Origin: Clostridia bacterium
Lineage (GTDB): Bacteria > Bacillota > Clostridia > Oscillospirales > Acutalibacteraceae
Direction of reading: 5' to 3'
DNA: 64,000 nt
Assembly: GCA_900755895.1 (NCBI GenBank)
Contig: CAAEIG010000234.1
Span: 7,985-71,984, forward strand
Shown here piece by piece: positions 14,868-23,991 of this stretch (the stretch's first letter is position 1; every line of letters starts with the position of its first letter). The notes beneath the pieces were generated by a model. That model ran no database searches, was not told the DNA's origin, and worked only from the letters and a program-made list of their open reading frames with translations. The translations under genes and the position numbers were made by a program.

Positions 14868-17273
14868 GTGTATCAGTTGATAAAGAAAGAACCGGAACTT
14901 GTGCTGCAAGGGCCCAAGGGGCTTCTGCGGATTTATGCTGTGGATCAAAACGCCGTGCGGATCACCGCCACTGCCAGGGATCATTTCTTGGACGATCCCG
15001 ACACCGGAGATAGAACTCCCGTGGTGCTGGATCCTTCTCCCCGTCTGGCCTATGAGCTGGAGGAGTCCCAGGACAGCGTGACCATGAAGCTTAAGAGCTT
15101 TGCCGTTCAGGTGGCATTGGATACCGGCGCCATCACTTATCTGGGCCGGGACGGCAGTACCCTGGTGCGGGAGCCTGCCGCCGGAGGCCGCAGCATGGAG
15201 GAAGTCACAGTGTACCGCAATGAGTTCTCCGGGGATGGGGACCTGAAGGAGACCCACTCAGTGGACGGAGTGAAGGTCACCGGCGGCGAATTCCGCACTG
15301 TGGAGGATCGCAAGGCCTACCATGCCAAGGTGGAATTTGTCTTTGGGGATGAGGGCCTATACGGCTTTGGTTCTCACGAGGAGGGTTATGGCAACCTGCG
15401 GGGGAAGTCCCGGCAGCTGTACCAGCAGAACATGAAAGCCTGCGTGCCCAGTTTTGTCTCTACAAAGGGGTATGGCTTCCTATTTAATTGTGGGTCCCTG
15501 ATGACCTTTGAGGACAACGCCTATGGCTCCTATGTGTGGATGGACGTTGTGGACCAGTTGGACTACTATTTCATGGCAGGCGCCAACTATAAAGCGGTGT
15601 TGGGGGCTTATCGGCGGCTCACCGGGTCAGCGCCCATGGCTCCCAAGTGGGCTTTTGGCTACGGCCAGTCCAAGGAGTTCTACAAGTCTTCCCAGGAGCT
15701 GCTTTCCATTGTGGAGGAATATCGCAAGCGGAAAATCCCCCTGAGCTTTATTGTCCAGGACTGGCAGTCCTGGGAGTGGGGAAAGTGGGGACAGAAATCC
15801 TTCGATCCTACCCGCTATCCCGATCCCGATGCCCTGACCCGGCAGCTCCATGAGATGGGCGCCGCCTTGATGGTTTCCATTTGGCCCAATATGAACGGAA
15901 TGGGTGAGAATCAGCAGGAGATGTTGGAAAAAGGCTACATGCTGGGCAACCGCTCCACCTATGACGCCTTCCGCAAGGGTGCCCGTGATCTGTATTGGAA
16001 GCAGGCGGAGGAGGGATACTTCTCTCACGGCACTGACGCCTGGTGGTGCGACTGCACCGAGCCCTTTGAGGCTGACTGGCACGGCACGATGAAACCGGAG
16101 CCCAGCTACCGTCAGAACGTCAATACCGATGCTGCCAAGAAATATCTGGACGAGGGTTTGTGGCAGGAGTATTCCCTGAACCACTCCCGGGGCATCTATG
16201 AGGGCCAGCGGGCCAGCGGCAGCGAGAAGCGGGTCATCAACCTGACTCGGTCCTCCTTTGCGGGGCAGCATCGCTATGCCACCGTCACCTGGTCCGGCGA
16301 TATCGGCGCCAACTGGGAGACCCTCAAGCGGCAGATCCCCGAGGGCCTGAACTTTGTGGCTTCCGGCGAGCCCTATTGGAGCTTTGACATCGGCGCATTC
16401 TTCACCGCTCCCGGCAAAGAGTGGTTCCGCTGCGGTGACTACCCCCAGGGCTGTGAGGATCTGGGCTATCGGGAACTGTACACCCGTTGGTTGCAGCTGG
16501 GTACCTTCATGCCCATGATGCGCTCTCACGGCACGGATACGCCCCGAGAGATCTGGCGGTTCGGCGAGGAGGGTACCCCCTTCTACGATGCCATCGCCAA
16601 GTTTATCCGCCTGCGCAGCGCCCTGGTGCCCATGATTTACTCCCTGGCTGGCCAGGTAACCCTCCATGACGGCACCTTCCTGACTCCTATGGGCCTGGCG
16701 TTCCCTGAGGATCCCGCGTGCCTGAAGGTGGATCACCAGTTCCTCTTTGGTGATTCTCTGCTGGTTTGCCCGGTGACTGCTCCCATGTACTACGAAGCCA
16801 ACTCCAAGGAACTCAGCGGCGTGGACAAAACTTGGGAGGCCTATCTGCCTGCCGGCAGTTGTTGGTACGATTTCTGGACTGGCAAGGGCTATCAGGGTGG
16901 CCGGACCGTGACGGTGGATGCTCCTCTGGATCGGATGCCTTTGTTTGTGAAGGCAGGCGGGCTGGTGCCTCTTGGGCCTGAGGTGGAATATCCTGCTCAG
17001 GATCCTCATCCCGCTTTGACGGTGCGGGTGTATCCTGGAGCGGACGGCAGCTTCACCCTCTACGACGATGAGGGGGATTCCTACCGTTATGAGCGGGGCG
17101 CCTATACCGAGACCACTCTCACCTGGGACGATAGCACCCGCACTCTCACTATTGGTGCTCGTCAGGGCAGCTATCCGGGGATGCCGGAGAGCCAGACCTA
17201 CCGAGTGGTTCTTGGTGACGAGGCAAAAACGGTAACCGTGGAAAATGGCCAGGCAGTAACCGTTGCATTTTAA
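14868..17273 (+). CDS. Glycoside hydrolase family 31 (alpha-glucosidase/alpha-xylosidase type)
   Basis: An 801-residue cytoplasmic GH31 enzyme, with no signal peptide. It has an N-terminal beta-sandwich (YGFGSHEEGYGNLR), a TIM barrel, and a C-terminal beta region with LFVKAGGLVPLGP. The nucleophile is Asp395 in AWWCDCTEPF, and TWSGDIGANWETL holds the likely acid/base Asp. The region PLSFIVQDWQSWEWGKWG replaces the more common PxDxxWxD strand, so the substrate may be unusual. The start is GTG at 14868, nine bases after AGGAG; earlier in-frame ATG codons lack a ribosome site. It is divergent from an AraC regulator that probably controls it. Confidence 0.9.
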   Translation: MYQLIKKEPELVLQGPKGLLRIYAVDQNAVRITATARDHFLDDPDTGDRTPVVLDPSPRLAYELEESQDSVTMKLKSFAVQVALDTGAITYLGRDGSTLVREPAAGGRSMEEVTVYRNEFSGDGDLKETHSVDGVKVTGGEFRTVEDRKAYHAKVEFVFGDEGLYGFGSHEEGYGNLRGKSRQLYQQNMKACVPSFVSTKGYGFLFNCGSLMTFEDNAYGSYVWMDVVDQLDYYFMAGANYKAVLGAYRRLTGSAPMAPKWAFGYGQSKEFYKSSQELLSIVEEYRKRKIPLSFIVQDWQSWEWGKWGQKSFDPTRYPDPDALTRQLHEMGAALMVSIWPNMNGMGENQQEMLEKGYMLGNRSTYDAFRKGARDLYWKQAEEGYFSHGTDAWWCDCTEPFEADWHGTMKPEPSYRQNVNTDAAKKYLDEGLWQEYSLNHSRGIYEGQRASGSEKRVINLTRSSFAGQHRYATVTWSGDIGANWETLKRQIPEGLNFVASGEPYWSFDIGAFFTAPGKEWFRCGDYPQGCEDLGYRELYTRWLQLGTFMPMMRSHGTDTPREIWRFGEEGTPFYDAIAKFIRLRSALVPMIYSLAGQVTLHDGTFLTPMGLAFPEDPACLKVDHQFLFGDSLLVCPVTAPMYYEANSKELSGVDKTWEAYLPAGSCWYDFWTGKGYQGGRTVTVDAPLDRMPLFVKAGGLVPLGPEVEYPAQDPHPALTVRVYPGADGSFTLYDDEGDSYRYERGAYTETTLTWDDSTRTLTIGARQGSYPGMPESQTYRVVLGDEAKTVTVENGQAVTVAF

Positions 17274-17320
17274 ACGGTTGCATCCTAAACTATTATATAA
17301 TAATAGAAGTGATATGGAAA

Positions 17321-17352
17321 AAGGGGCTGCTGACGAGGCAGCTTCTTTTCCT
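17321..17352 (+). terminator. Terminator after the GH31 gene
   Basis: GCTGC (17326-17330) pairs with GCAGC (17338-17342), extended by one G-C pair, followed by TTCTTTTCC. Moderate strength. Confidence 0.5.
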
Positions 17353-17389
17353 TTTCTCGGGGGAGAAGAGAGAACCAGCAGAGCGTTGG

Positions 17390-17418
17390 TTGACAAACCT
17401 GACCGTCCCGGATACAAT
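17390..17418 (+). promoter_or_regulatory. Sigma-A promoter of csoR
   Basis: TTGACA (17390-17395), a 17-base spacer, TACAAT (17413-17418). Transcription should begin around 17425, so the ATG at 17427 would be leaderless, which supports the TTG start at 17460. Confidence 0.75.
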
Positions 17419-17459
17419 AAGTTTACATGAAATCGAGAAAAAGTGTGGAGGCGAAGGCT

Positions 17460-17735
17460 TTGAGGCAGTGCATGGACGCAGAAAATCTGCATCGCAGGCT
17501 GAAGAAGATCATTGGCCAGGTGCAGGCCATTGATCGCATGATTGATGAGGACATCCCCTGTGAAGATGTTCTGGCCCAGATCAATGCAGCCAAGTCCGCA
17601 CTGCATGGCTGTGGCAAGGTGGTGCTGGAAGGCCACATCAAGCACTGTGTGCGGGATGGCATTGAGCATGGCGATGCTGACAAGACCATCGAGAGCTTTA
17701 CAAAAGCGGTGGAACGGTTTTCCAATATGGGATAA
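17460..17735 (+). CDS. csoR: CsoR/FrmR-family metal-sensing repressor
   Basis: A short all-helical repressor of the DUF156 (CsoR/RcnR/FrmR) family, about 91 residues from the TTG at 17460, which has GGAGG eight bases upstream. The family core LHRRLKKIIGQVQAIDRMI is present. The ligand set of copper sensors, Cys-x24-His-x3-Cys, is kept: Cys in DIPCEDVL, His in EGHIKHC and the following Cys have the same spacing as C36, H61 and C65 of CsoR. This supports Cu(I) sensing, with other soft metals or persulfides possible. The gene lies 170 bases upstream of a metal-transport ATPase whose promoter carries a CsoR-type palindrome. Confidence 0.85.
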   Translation: MRQCMDAENLHRRLKKIIGQVQAIDRMIDEDIPCEDVLAQINAAKSALHGCGKVVLEGHIKHCVRDGIEHGDADKTIESFTKAVERFSNMG

Positions 17736-17742
17736 AGTGTTG

Positions 17743-17776
17743 AGGGGGAAGCACCGTGGTGCTTTCCCTTTATATT
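17743..17776 (+). terminator. Terminator after csoR
   Basis: AGGGGGAAGCACC (17743-17755) pairs, with one G-U, with GGTGCTTTCCCTT (17758-17770), then TATATTT. Confidence 0.7.
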
Positions 17777-17834
17777 TACGATTTTTCGGTTTGGCGTGCT
17801 GTGAATGGGTTCCATTTGCAGCGCGTCTTTTTTC

Positions 17835-17879
17835 TTGACAAGGGATACCCATAGGGGTATAGTATACCTATACCCCATA
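17835..17879 (+). promoter_or_regulatory. Promoter and CsoR-type operator of the metal ATPase gene
   Basis: TTGACA (17835-17840) and TATAGT (17858-17863) are 17 bases apart. In the spacer lies ATACCC-ATA-GGGGTAT (17845-17860), a near-palindrome of the kind bound by CsoR proteins, and the second element CTATACCCCATAC follows the -10. The arrangement predicts repression by the adjacent CsoR in the absence of metal. Confidence 0.7.
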
Positions 17880-17902
17880 CTGTATAAAAGGAGCGGTTGA
17901 CC

Positions 17903-19783
17903 ATGAAATCTCTGATGGAAAAGCTGGAGCATTTATTGGAGCTGGGAGGCATCAAAAAGGATGTCACTTTGCTGGTGATCTCGGGAATCGCAGTGGTGCT
18001 CAGTCTGTGCGGTGTACGGCCCCTGCCTTTTGATCTGGCCTGGATCGCCATTGTGCTCTGCGGAATTCCCATTATCTTAGAGGCCATCATTGGACTGGTA
18101 ACCTCCTTTGACATCAAAGCCGATGTGCTGGTGTCCCTGGCATTGATCGCTGCTGTGTCCATTGGCGAGGATTTTGCTGCGGGTGAGGTGGCCTTTATCA
18201 TGCAGCTGGGAGGCCTGCTGGAAGAGCTTACGGTTGCCAAAGCCAGGGCCGGCATTGAAAAATTAGTGCGTTTGACTCCTCAGACCGCCCATGTGCTTCG
18301 GGAGGGACAGGAGTCCCTCATCCCCGCGGCGGAGGTTCAAGTGGGGGATGTGCTCCGGGTGCTGCCCGGCGAGACCGTTCCAGTGGATGGCATTATCACC
18401 CAGGGACAGACATCGATCAACCAGGCGGTGATGACTGGGGAGTCCTTGCCGGTGGATAAAACCGTGGGGGACGAGGTCTCCTCAGGCACGGTGAATCAGT
18501 TTGGCGCCTTCCAGATGCGGGCGTCCAAGGTGGGGGAGGACAGTTCCATCCAGCGGATGATCCGTCTGGTTCAGTCCGCCGATGCGGGCAAGGCGAAAAT
18601 TGTAGGCATCGCAGACCGGTGGGCCACTTGGATTGTGGTCATTGCCTTGACTGCCGCCGCTCTGACCTGGCTGATCACTGGCCAAATTATCCGTGCTGTC
18701 ACCATTCTGGTGGTATTCTGCCCATGTGCATTGGTGCTTGCCACTCCCACGGCAATTATGGCGGCCATTGGTAATGCCACTCGTCACGGTTTTTTGGTGC
18801 GGGAGGGCGATGCTTTGGAGCGTCTTGCCAAGGTAAAGGTAGCTGCCTTTGACAAAACCGGAACGTTGACCTACGGCACACCGGTGGTGGTGGCTGCTGC
18901 CAGTTGTACCCCCAGTTACCCCAAAGAAAAACTCTATTGGCTTACTGCGTCCGCAGAGCGCTTGTCCGAGCATCCCTTGGGAAAGGCCATCACCTGTTGC
19001 TATGAAAAAGAGGGTGCTCTGCCCCTGGGAGAAGTCTCCGGTTTCCAGATGATTCCCGGCAGAGGAATCCTGGCCCAGGTAGAGGGCCGGGAGATTTTAG
19101 CGGGCAGCATAGCGCTGTTGGAGGACCATGGCGTTGCGGTCACGGTACAGGAAGAAGTTCAGGCATATCTGAACAAGGGCTGTACCATCACCTACCTGGC
19201 CGTGGATAAGGTTTTTGCAGGCTATTTGGTTTTGTCAGATACCTTGCGGGAGGAGAGCGCTGCCATGGTGCATTCCCTGCAGGAATTGGGGGTCCGGCCT
19301 GTGCTCCTCACGGGGGACCACGTCAATGCAGCCAAAGCAATTGCCGGTCAGCTGGGCATTGAAGAGGTGCGAGCTGGCTGTCTGCCCGAGGATAAGCTCA
19401 CTGCAATGGAACAGTACCAGAATCAAGGGATGCCCGTGTGCATGATGGGTGACGGTATCAACGACGCTCCCGCTTTGAAAAAGGCCCAGGTGGGCATTGC
19501 TATGGGTGGGGTGGGCAGTGACATTGCCGTGGACGCAGCCGATATTGCCTTGGTGGATGACGAGGTCAAGGAGCTGCCCCACCTGATTGCGTTGTCCCGG
19601 CGGATGATGACCACCATCAAGTGGAACATGAGCTTTTCCATGGCGTTGAACTTCCTGGCCATTGTCCTGGCGATTTTGGGAATTCTCAATCCCATTGTGG
19701 GAGCGCTGGTGCATAATGCGGGTTCGGTGCTGGTTATTGTGAATTCAGCTTTCCTACTTAAGTGGAAATGCCGATCTCGATGA
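17903..19783 (+). CDS. P1B-type heavy-metal translocating ATPase
   Basis: A 626-residue metal pump. Landmarks are the membrane metal site CPC (273-275) in VVFCPCALVLATPTA, phosphorylation Asp317 in DKTGTLT, the actuator motif MTGESLPV, the SEHPLGKAI motif of the nucleotide domain and GDGINDAPALKKA. It has no N-terminal HMA or His-rich metal-binding domain, so it is shorter than CopA or ZntA. The last helices read NPIVGALVHNAGSVLVIVNS, unlike the MxxSS of Cu(I) CopA, so specificity is uncertain even though a CsoR repressor and operator stand upstream. The ATG at 17903 follows AAGGAG by nine bases; a TTG at 17897 is less likely. Confidence 0.9.
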   Translation: MKSLMEKLEHLLELGGIKKDVTLLVISGIAVVLSLCGVRPLPFDLAWIAIVLCGIPIILEAIIGLVTSFDIKADVLVSLALIAAVSIGEDFAAGEVAFIMQLGGLLEELTVAKARAGIEKLVRLTPQTAHVLREGQESLIPAAEVQVGDVLRVLPGETVPVDGIITQGQTSINQAVMTGESLPVDKTVGDEVSSGTVNQFGAFQMRASKVGEDSSIQRMIRLVQSADAGKAKIVGIADRWATWIVVIALTAAALTWLITGQIIRAVTILVVFCPCALVLATPTAIMAAIGNATRHGFLVREGDALERLAKVKVAAFDKTGTLTYGTPVVVAAASCTPSYPKEKLYWLTASAERLSEHPLGKAITCCYEKEGALPLGEVSGFQMIPGRGILAQVEGREILAGSIALLEDHGVAVTVQEEVQAYLNKGCTITYLAVDKVFAGYLVLSDTLREESAAMVHSLQELGVRPVLLTGDHVNAAKAIAGQLGIEEVRAGCLPEDKLTAMEQYQNQGMPVCMMGDGINDAPALKKAQVGIAMGGVGSDIAVDAADIALVDDEVKELPHLIALSRRMMTTIKWNMSFSMALNFLAIVLAILGILNPIVGALVHNAGSVLVIVNSAFLLKWKCRSR

Positions 19784-20139
19784 GTGTAGAAAAAGGAAGA
19801 CTGTTTTTGGACTATTTGACAATATAATTTGCAAAAAAATTACAAAAGAAGTGCGTTGACGACATAAAAAATATAATGATATTTAATATAAGTAACTTAG
19901 TAAAGAATTTTCAACTTTTTCTCTACGATCAATATGACGTATTTGTCTAAAAACGATAACCAAAATTGTGCATTATTGTGTTATATGCATCGAAATGCGA
20001 ATTGCTTACGTGTGTATGATAAATATATAGAAGCAAATACGAAATAAATATTACTTCTTTATGGTATTAACTTCTTCCCGAATCATGTCGAAAGAAAAAA
20101 TACAAGCTGGAGCATATTTGCTCCTAAGGAGGAAGGAAC
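19784..20139. other. AT-rich intergenic region before the chemoreceptor gene
   Basis: About 356 bases, strongly AT-rich, without an ORF of note. A TTGACG with several AT-rich -10-like sequences is present, but none at a good spacing, and I could not find a convincing sigma-28 promoter (TAAA-N15-GCCGATAA) although chemoreceptor genes often have one. Confidence 0.5.
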
Positions 20140-22155
20140 ATGAAGACCATAAAGCAAAAACTGTTGGTTAGCTTCTTGGCATTGGTTACCGCTGCGGCCC
20201 TGATCTGTGGGGGCGTTGGCATCGCGTTCAACTATACCAATGCGAACTCGTTGCTCCAGCAGACGTTGACCGCTTCCGCATCCGTTGCGGCGGAGCGTGT
20301 CTCTTTTGAGTTGGCTGCTTACCGCAATGCCATTGCTGCATTGGGTATGAACCCCGCTCTGACGGATGAAACCATTTCCGATGCCGAAAAGGGAGAGATT
20401 GTCTCTGCCTGGGCAGAGTACTACGGCATGGAGCGCGGCAATTTGTTGGATGCCAACGGCAACAGCCTGATGGACGGCAACAATTACGCTGAGCGTGATT
20501 ATTTCCAGGGTGCCATGAAGGGCGAAGTTTCCGTGTCGGTCCCCACCATCAGCAAGATTACTGGGGAACTGAGCATCATGATTGGCGCTCCCGTGTGGAA
20601 GGATGGCAAAGAGGGCGGTACAATTGCCGGTGTGGTATATTTTGTGCCCAGAGAAACTTTCTTGAATGACATCATGTCATCCATTTACGTCAGTGAAAAC
20701 AGTGGTGCCTATATGATCGACTCCACTGGTATGACCATTGCCGATACCACTTTGGAAACTGTGACAGTGCAGAACATTGAGGAAGAGGCTAAGAGTGATC
20801 CTTCTCTGAAAACGCTGGCAGAGATGCACGCAGATATGCGGGCCGGCAATACGGGATATCATGAGTATACCATCGGCGGTGTAGAGAAATACGCTGCCTA
20901 TGCTCCGGTGGACAACACCAATGGTTGGAGCATCGCCATCACTGCACCTCCGTCCGACTTCCTGGGTGCTACTTACATGAGCACTATCGCCATTGCCGTG
21001 TGCATGGTGGTGGTTCTGGTAGTGTCCGGTCTGATTGCTACTCGAATTGCCAATAGCATCGGCAAACCCATCAATGCGTATGCCAATCGGCTGCTGCAGT
21101 TGCAGGAAGGTGATTTGGCTACACCCGTTCCCCTGTTCCATCACCGGCAGGATGAGATCGGAACCCTTTCCAAGGCAATGGATTCCATTGTGAGCACCTT
21201 GCGGGATTTGATTGGTGACGAGGATCACCTGTTGGGTGAGATGGCCAAGGGCAACTTTGATGTTCGGAGTACCGATGAGGGTATTTACCGAGGAGATTTC
21301 AACAACATTTTGGTTGCGTTGCAGAATATCAACCACACACTCAGCGGAACTTTGCAGCAGATCAATCTGTCTGCAGATCAGGTATCCCTGGGAGCCGATC
21401 AGGTTTCCTCTGGTGCACAGGCTCTGGCTCAGGGCGCTACCGAGCAGGCCAGCTCTGTGCAGGAGCTCTCCGCCACGGTTGCCGAGATCGACCATGGTGC
21501 CAAGACCAATGCGGATGCTGCTCGCCGCGCTAAGGAGCGTGCCGACCAGACCGGCGATCAGGTCCGTCTGAGCTATGAAAGCATGGAAGACTTGCAGGAA
21601 GCCATGAATGCTATTTTGAAAGGCCACAAAGAGATTGCTCAGATTATTGGTACCATTGAGGATATTGCTTTCCAGACCAATATTCTGGCTCTTAACGCCG
21701 CAGTGGAAGCTGCTCGTGCAGGCTCCAGTGGCAAGGGCTTTGCAGTGGTGGCTGATGAGGTTCGGAGCTTGGCTTCCAAGTCTGACCAGGCCGCTAAGCA
21801 GACCAAGGAAATCATCGAGCGGTCCACGCAGGATATTCAGCGTGGCAGCGATCTCAGCAAAAATGTGGGCTCTATGTTGTTGAGTGCCTCTGACTTTACC
21901 GGAGAGACCGTTGATTTCATCAAGCAAGTGGCTGATAGCATGATCTCTGAGGCAGATACTATTACGCAGGTGACTGAGGGCATTGAGCAGATTTCCAGCG
22001 TGGTGCAGACCAACTCTGCCACTGCTGAGCAGAGTGCTGCTGCTAGCGAAGAGCTTTCCAGCCAGGCACAGCTGCTGAAGGATCTGACTGCTCGCTTCAC
22101 CTTTAGCGAGGATGAGATGTTGTCGGGCAATCCCAATAACGAGTACAACGTGTGA
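20140..22155 (+). CDS. Methyl-accepting chemotaxis protein with dCache sensor
   Basis: A 671-residue chemoreceptor. TM1 is near residues 9-30, an extracellular dCache-type region follows to about 280 (with YFQGAMKGEVSVSVPTISK and the later GWSIAITAPPSDF), then TM2 (IAIAVCMVVVLVVSGLIATRI), a HAMP domain starting SIGKPINAYANRLLQL, and a cytoplasmic signalling rod. The conserved hairpin tip is EDIAFQTNILALNAAVEAARAG followed by GKGFAVVADEVRSLA. There is no C-terminal CheR-docking pentapeptide. AAGGAGGAAGG precedes the ATG. It is monocistronic, ending at two terminators. It implies that the organism is motile or uses a chemosensory array; no che or flagellar gene is in the window. Confidence 0.95.
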   Translation: MKTIKQKLLVSFLALVTAAALICGGVGIAFNYTNANSLLQQTLTASASVAAERVSFELAAYRNAIAALGMNPALTDETISDAEKGEIVSAWAEYYGMERGNLLDANGNSLMDGNNYAERDYFQGAMKGEVSVSVPTISKITGELSIMIGAPVWKDGKEGGTIAGVVYFVPRETFLNDIMSSIYVSENSGAYMIDSTGMTIADTTLETVTVQNIEEEAKSDPSLKTLAEMHADMRAGNTGYHEYTIGGVEKYAAYAPVDNTNGWSIAITAPPSDFLGATYMSTIAIAVCMVVVLVVSGLIATRIANSIGKPINAYANRLLQLQEGDLATPVPLFHHRQDEIGTLSKAMDSIVSTLRDLIGDEDHLLGEMAKGNFDVRSTDEGIYRGDFNNILVALQNINHTLSGTLQQINLSADQVSLGADQVSSGAQALAQGATEQASSVQELSATVAEIDHGAKTNADAARRAKERADQTGDQVRLSYESMEDLQEAMNAILKGHKEIAQIIGTIEDIAFQTNILALNAAVEAARAGSSGKGFAVVADEVRSLASKSDQAAKQTKEIIERSTQDIQRGSDLSKNVGSMLLSASDFTGETVDFIKQVADSMISEADTITQVTEGIEQISSVVQTNSATAEQSAAASEELSSQAQLLKDLTARFTFSEDEMLSGNPNNEYNV

Positions 22156-22173
22156 TAATATACTTTTTCCTTC

Positions 22174-22218
22174 AGACCCACCCGGATCCTGAACAAGCAG
22201 GACCCGGGTGGGTCTTTT
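22174..22218 (+). terminator. Strong terminator after the chemoreceptor gene
   Basis: AGACCCACCCGG pairs with CCGGGTGGGTCT around an inner helix (TCCTG with CAGGA), followed by TTTTAT. Confidence 0.85.
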
Positions 22219-22224
22219 ATGCAC

Positions 22225-22257
22225 AAAAAAAGGAGGGGCGTAAAACCCCTCCTTTTT
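22225..22257. terminator. Bidirectional terminator facing argS
   Basis: AAAAAGGAGGGG and CCCCTCCTTTTT form a stem with loop CGTAAAA. Read on the minus strand it ends the argS operon. Confidence 0.8.
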
Positions 22258-22278
22258 GATTTGATCGTTTCTTAGCAC

Positions 22279-23970
22279 TTACATGCTTTCCGGTGCAGTG
22301 ACCTTGAACAGCTCCAAACCATTTTCCAACACTGTCCGAGTAGCGGTGCACAGGTACAGACGAGCTGCCTGCAAGGCTTCATCGCTGCCCTTGACCCGGC
22401 AGGCGTTATAGAACTTGTGGAACAGTGTGCTGAGATTCATCACATACTTGGTGATCTTAGCGGGGTCCAGTGCCTTGGCTGCACTCTGTACCTCTCCGGT
22501 GTAGGAGGACAGGTGACGGATCAGCTCCATTTCCTCAGGTGCAGTGAGCAGAGCCAGATCCTCTGCGGTGCACTCTCTGGGCTGGATACCATCGGCAGCC
22601 AGGTTCTTCAAGATGCTGCAGATTCGAGCGTGAGCGTACTGCACGTAGTAGACCGGGTTCTGGGAATCCTGCTGGACAGCAAGATCCAGGTCAAAGTCAA
22701 TACGAGTGTTGGCCTCATAGGAGTTGAACAGGAACCGTGCGGCGTCCACAGGAACTTCCTCCAACAGGGTCACCAAGGTGATGGCTTTACCGCTGCGCTT
22801 GGAGGCTTTGACGATCTCGCCGTCCCGTACCAGACGGACCATCTGCATCAGCACCACCTGCAACCGGGAGGCGTCCACGCCCAGAGCGGTGAGGGCGGCT
22901 TTCAGACGGGGCACATAGCCATGATGGTCAGCGCCCAGCACGTCGATGGCCAGGTCAAAATTACGGGTGACCAGCTTGCCGTAGTGATAGGCGATGTCCG
23001 GCACCACATAGGTGGGAACGCCATTGGAGCGCACCAGCACGAAATCCTCGCTGCCGTACTCTTCGCCGTGGAACCACACAGCACCGTCCTTCTCGTATGT
23101 GGCGCCCTTCTCCTTGAGCAGCTCCACGACCTTCTCCACAGAGCCGTTCTCATGGAGGCTGGACTCCTTGAACCAGTTGTCATACTCCACACGGTAGCGC
23201 ATCAGGTCGTCGTGGAGACCCTGAATATTCTTAGGCAGAGCATAGCCCACCAGAGCGGCACGGCGCTCTTCCTGGCTGGCATTGACGTACTTGTCGCCAT
23301 GCTCTTTGGCAAAGTTTTCAGCATGTTCAATGATGTCTGCACCCTTGTAGCCGTCTTCGGGGAAGGGAATATTTTCCTCTCCCTGGTAGATCTGGAGATA
23401 ACGAGCTTCCAAAGAAGCGCCGAACTTGTTCACCTGGTTGCCGGCATCGTTGATGTAGAATTCACGCTCCACCTGGTAGCCGGCCGCGTCCAGCACTGAG
23501 GCCAGAGCGTCGCCCAGTACGCCGCCCCGAGCATTTCCGATGTGCATGGGGCCAGTGGGGTTGGCAGAGACAAATTCCACCAGCACGCGCTTACCCTGGC
23601 CGTAATTGGACCGACCGTAATCGCTGCCCAGCTTGTGAACCTCCTGGAGCACTTCGCCATAGAACCGATGGTCATAGGTGAAGTTGAGGAATCCGGGGCC
23701 GGCGATCTCGCACTTTTCAAAGTAGGTGCCTTCCAGGTTCAGGTTTTCCTGAATGGCCTGGGCGATCTTTTGAGGGGCCATGCGGAAGCTTCTGGCCCCG
23801 GCCATAGCGGCGTTGCAGGACCAGTCCCCGTGGGAGCGGTCAGCGGGTACCTCCAAGGCGATCTCCGGCAGAGGAGCCTGGGGCAGCTGGCCCTTCTCCA
23901 CGGCCTGCTCCATGGCAGCCCGCAGCGCCTGGCGCAGCTGATCGGTAGCGGTGGCGACTAACTGAGACAT
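22279..23970 (-). CDS. argS: Arginyl-tRNA synthetase
   Basis: A 563-residue class I aminoacyl-tRNA synthetase that charges tRNA-Arg. It has the N-terminal Add-1 domain, the HIGH region in ANPTGPMHIGNARGG, the VLGADHHGYVPRLKAAL segment that helps bind arginine, the degenerate KMSKS loop KASKRSGKAITL, and the C-terminal anticodon-binding domain starting near NPVYYVQYAHARICSIL. The ATG at 23970 has AAAGG nine bases upstream; the ATG at 23979 would touch it. It is the last gene of the four-gene ddl operon and lies 21 bases after the DUF1934 gene, the same pairing as ywiB-argS in Bacillus. Confidence 0.97.
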   Translation of the reverse strand: MSQLVATATDQLRQALRAAMEQAVEKGQLPQAPLPEIALEVPADRSHGDWSCNAAMAGARSFRMAPQKIAQAIQENLNLEGTYFEKCEIAGPGFLNFTYDHRFYGEVLQEVHKLGSDYGRSNYGQGKRVLVEFVSANPTGPMHIGNARGGVLGDALASVLDAAGYQVEREFYINDAGNQVNKFGASLEARYLQIYQGEENIPFPEDGYKGADIIEHAENFAKEHGDKYVNASQEERRAALVGYALPKNIQGLHDDLMRYRVEYDNWFKESSLHENGSVEKVVELLKEKGATYEKDGAVWFHGEEYGSEDFVLVRSNGVPTYVVPDIAYHYGKLVTRNFDLAIDVLGADHHGYVPRLKAALTALGVDASRLQVVLMQMVRLVRDGEIVKASKRSGKAITLVTLLEEVPVDAARFLFNSYEANTRIDFDLDLAVQQDSQNPVYYVQYAHARICSILKNLAADGIQPRECTAEDLALLTAPEEMELIRHLSSYTGEVQSAAKALDPAKITKYVMNLSTLFHKFYNACRVKGSDEALQAARLYLCTATRTVLENGLELFKVTAPESM

Positions 23971-23991
23971 AGTGTTCATCCTTTCCTTTGG

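Noticed and set aside
15627..17852. Long minus-strand ORF of about 740 codons opposite the GH31 gene
   Set aside because: It is the antisense shadow of a clear glycosidase, has no recognisable domain and spans the csoR gene as well.
20677..22278. Minus-strand ORF of about 530 codons opposite the chemoreceptor gene
   Set aside because: Shadow of the coding strand; no domain, no ribosome site, and it crosses two terminators.
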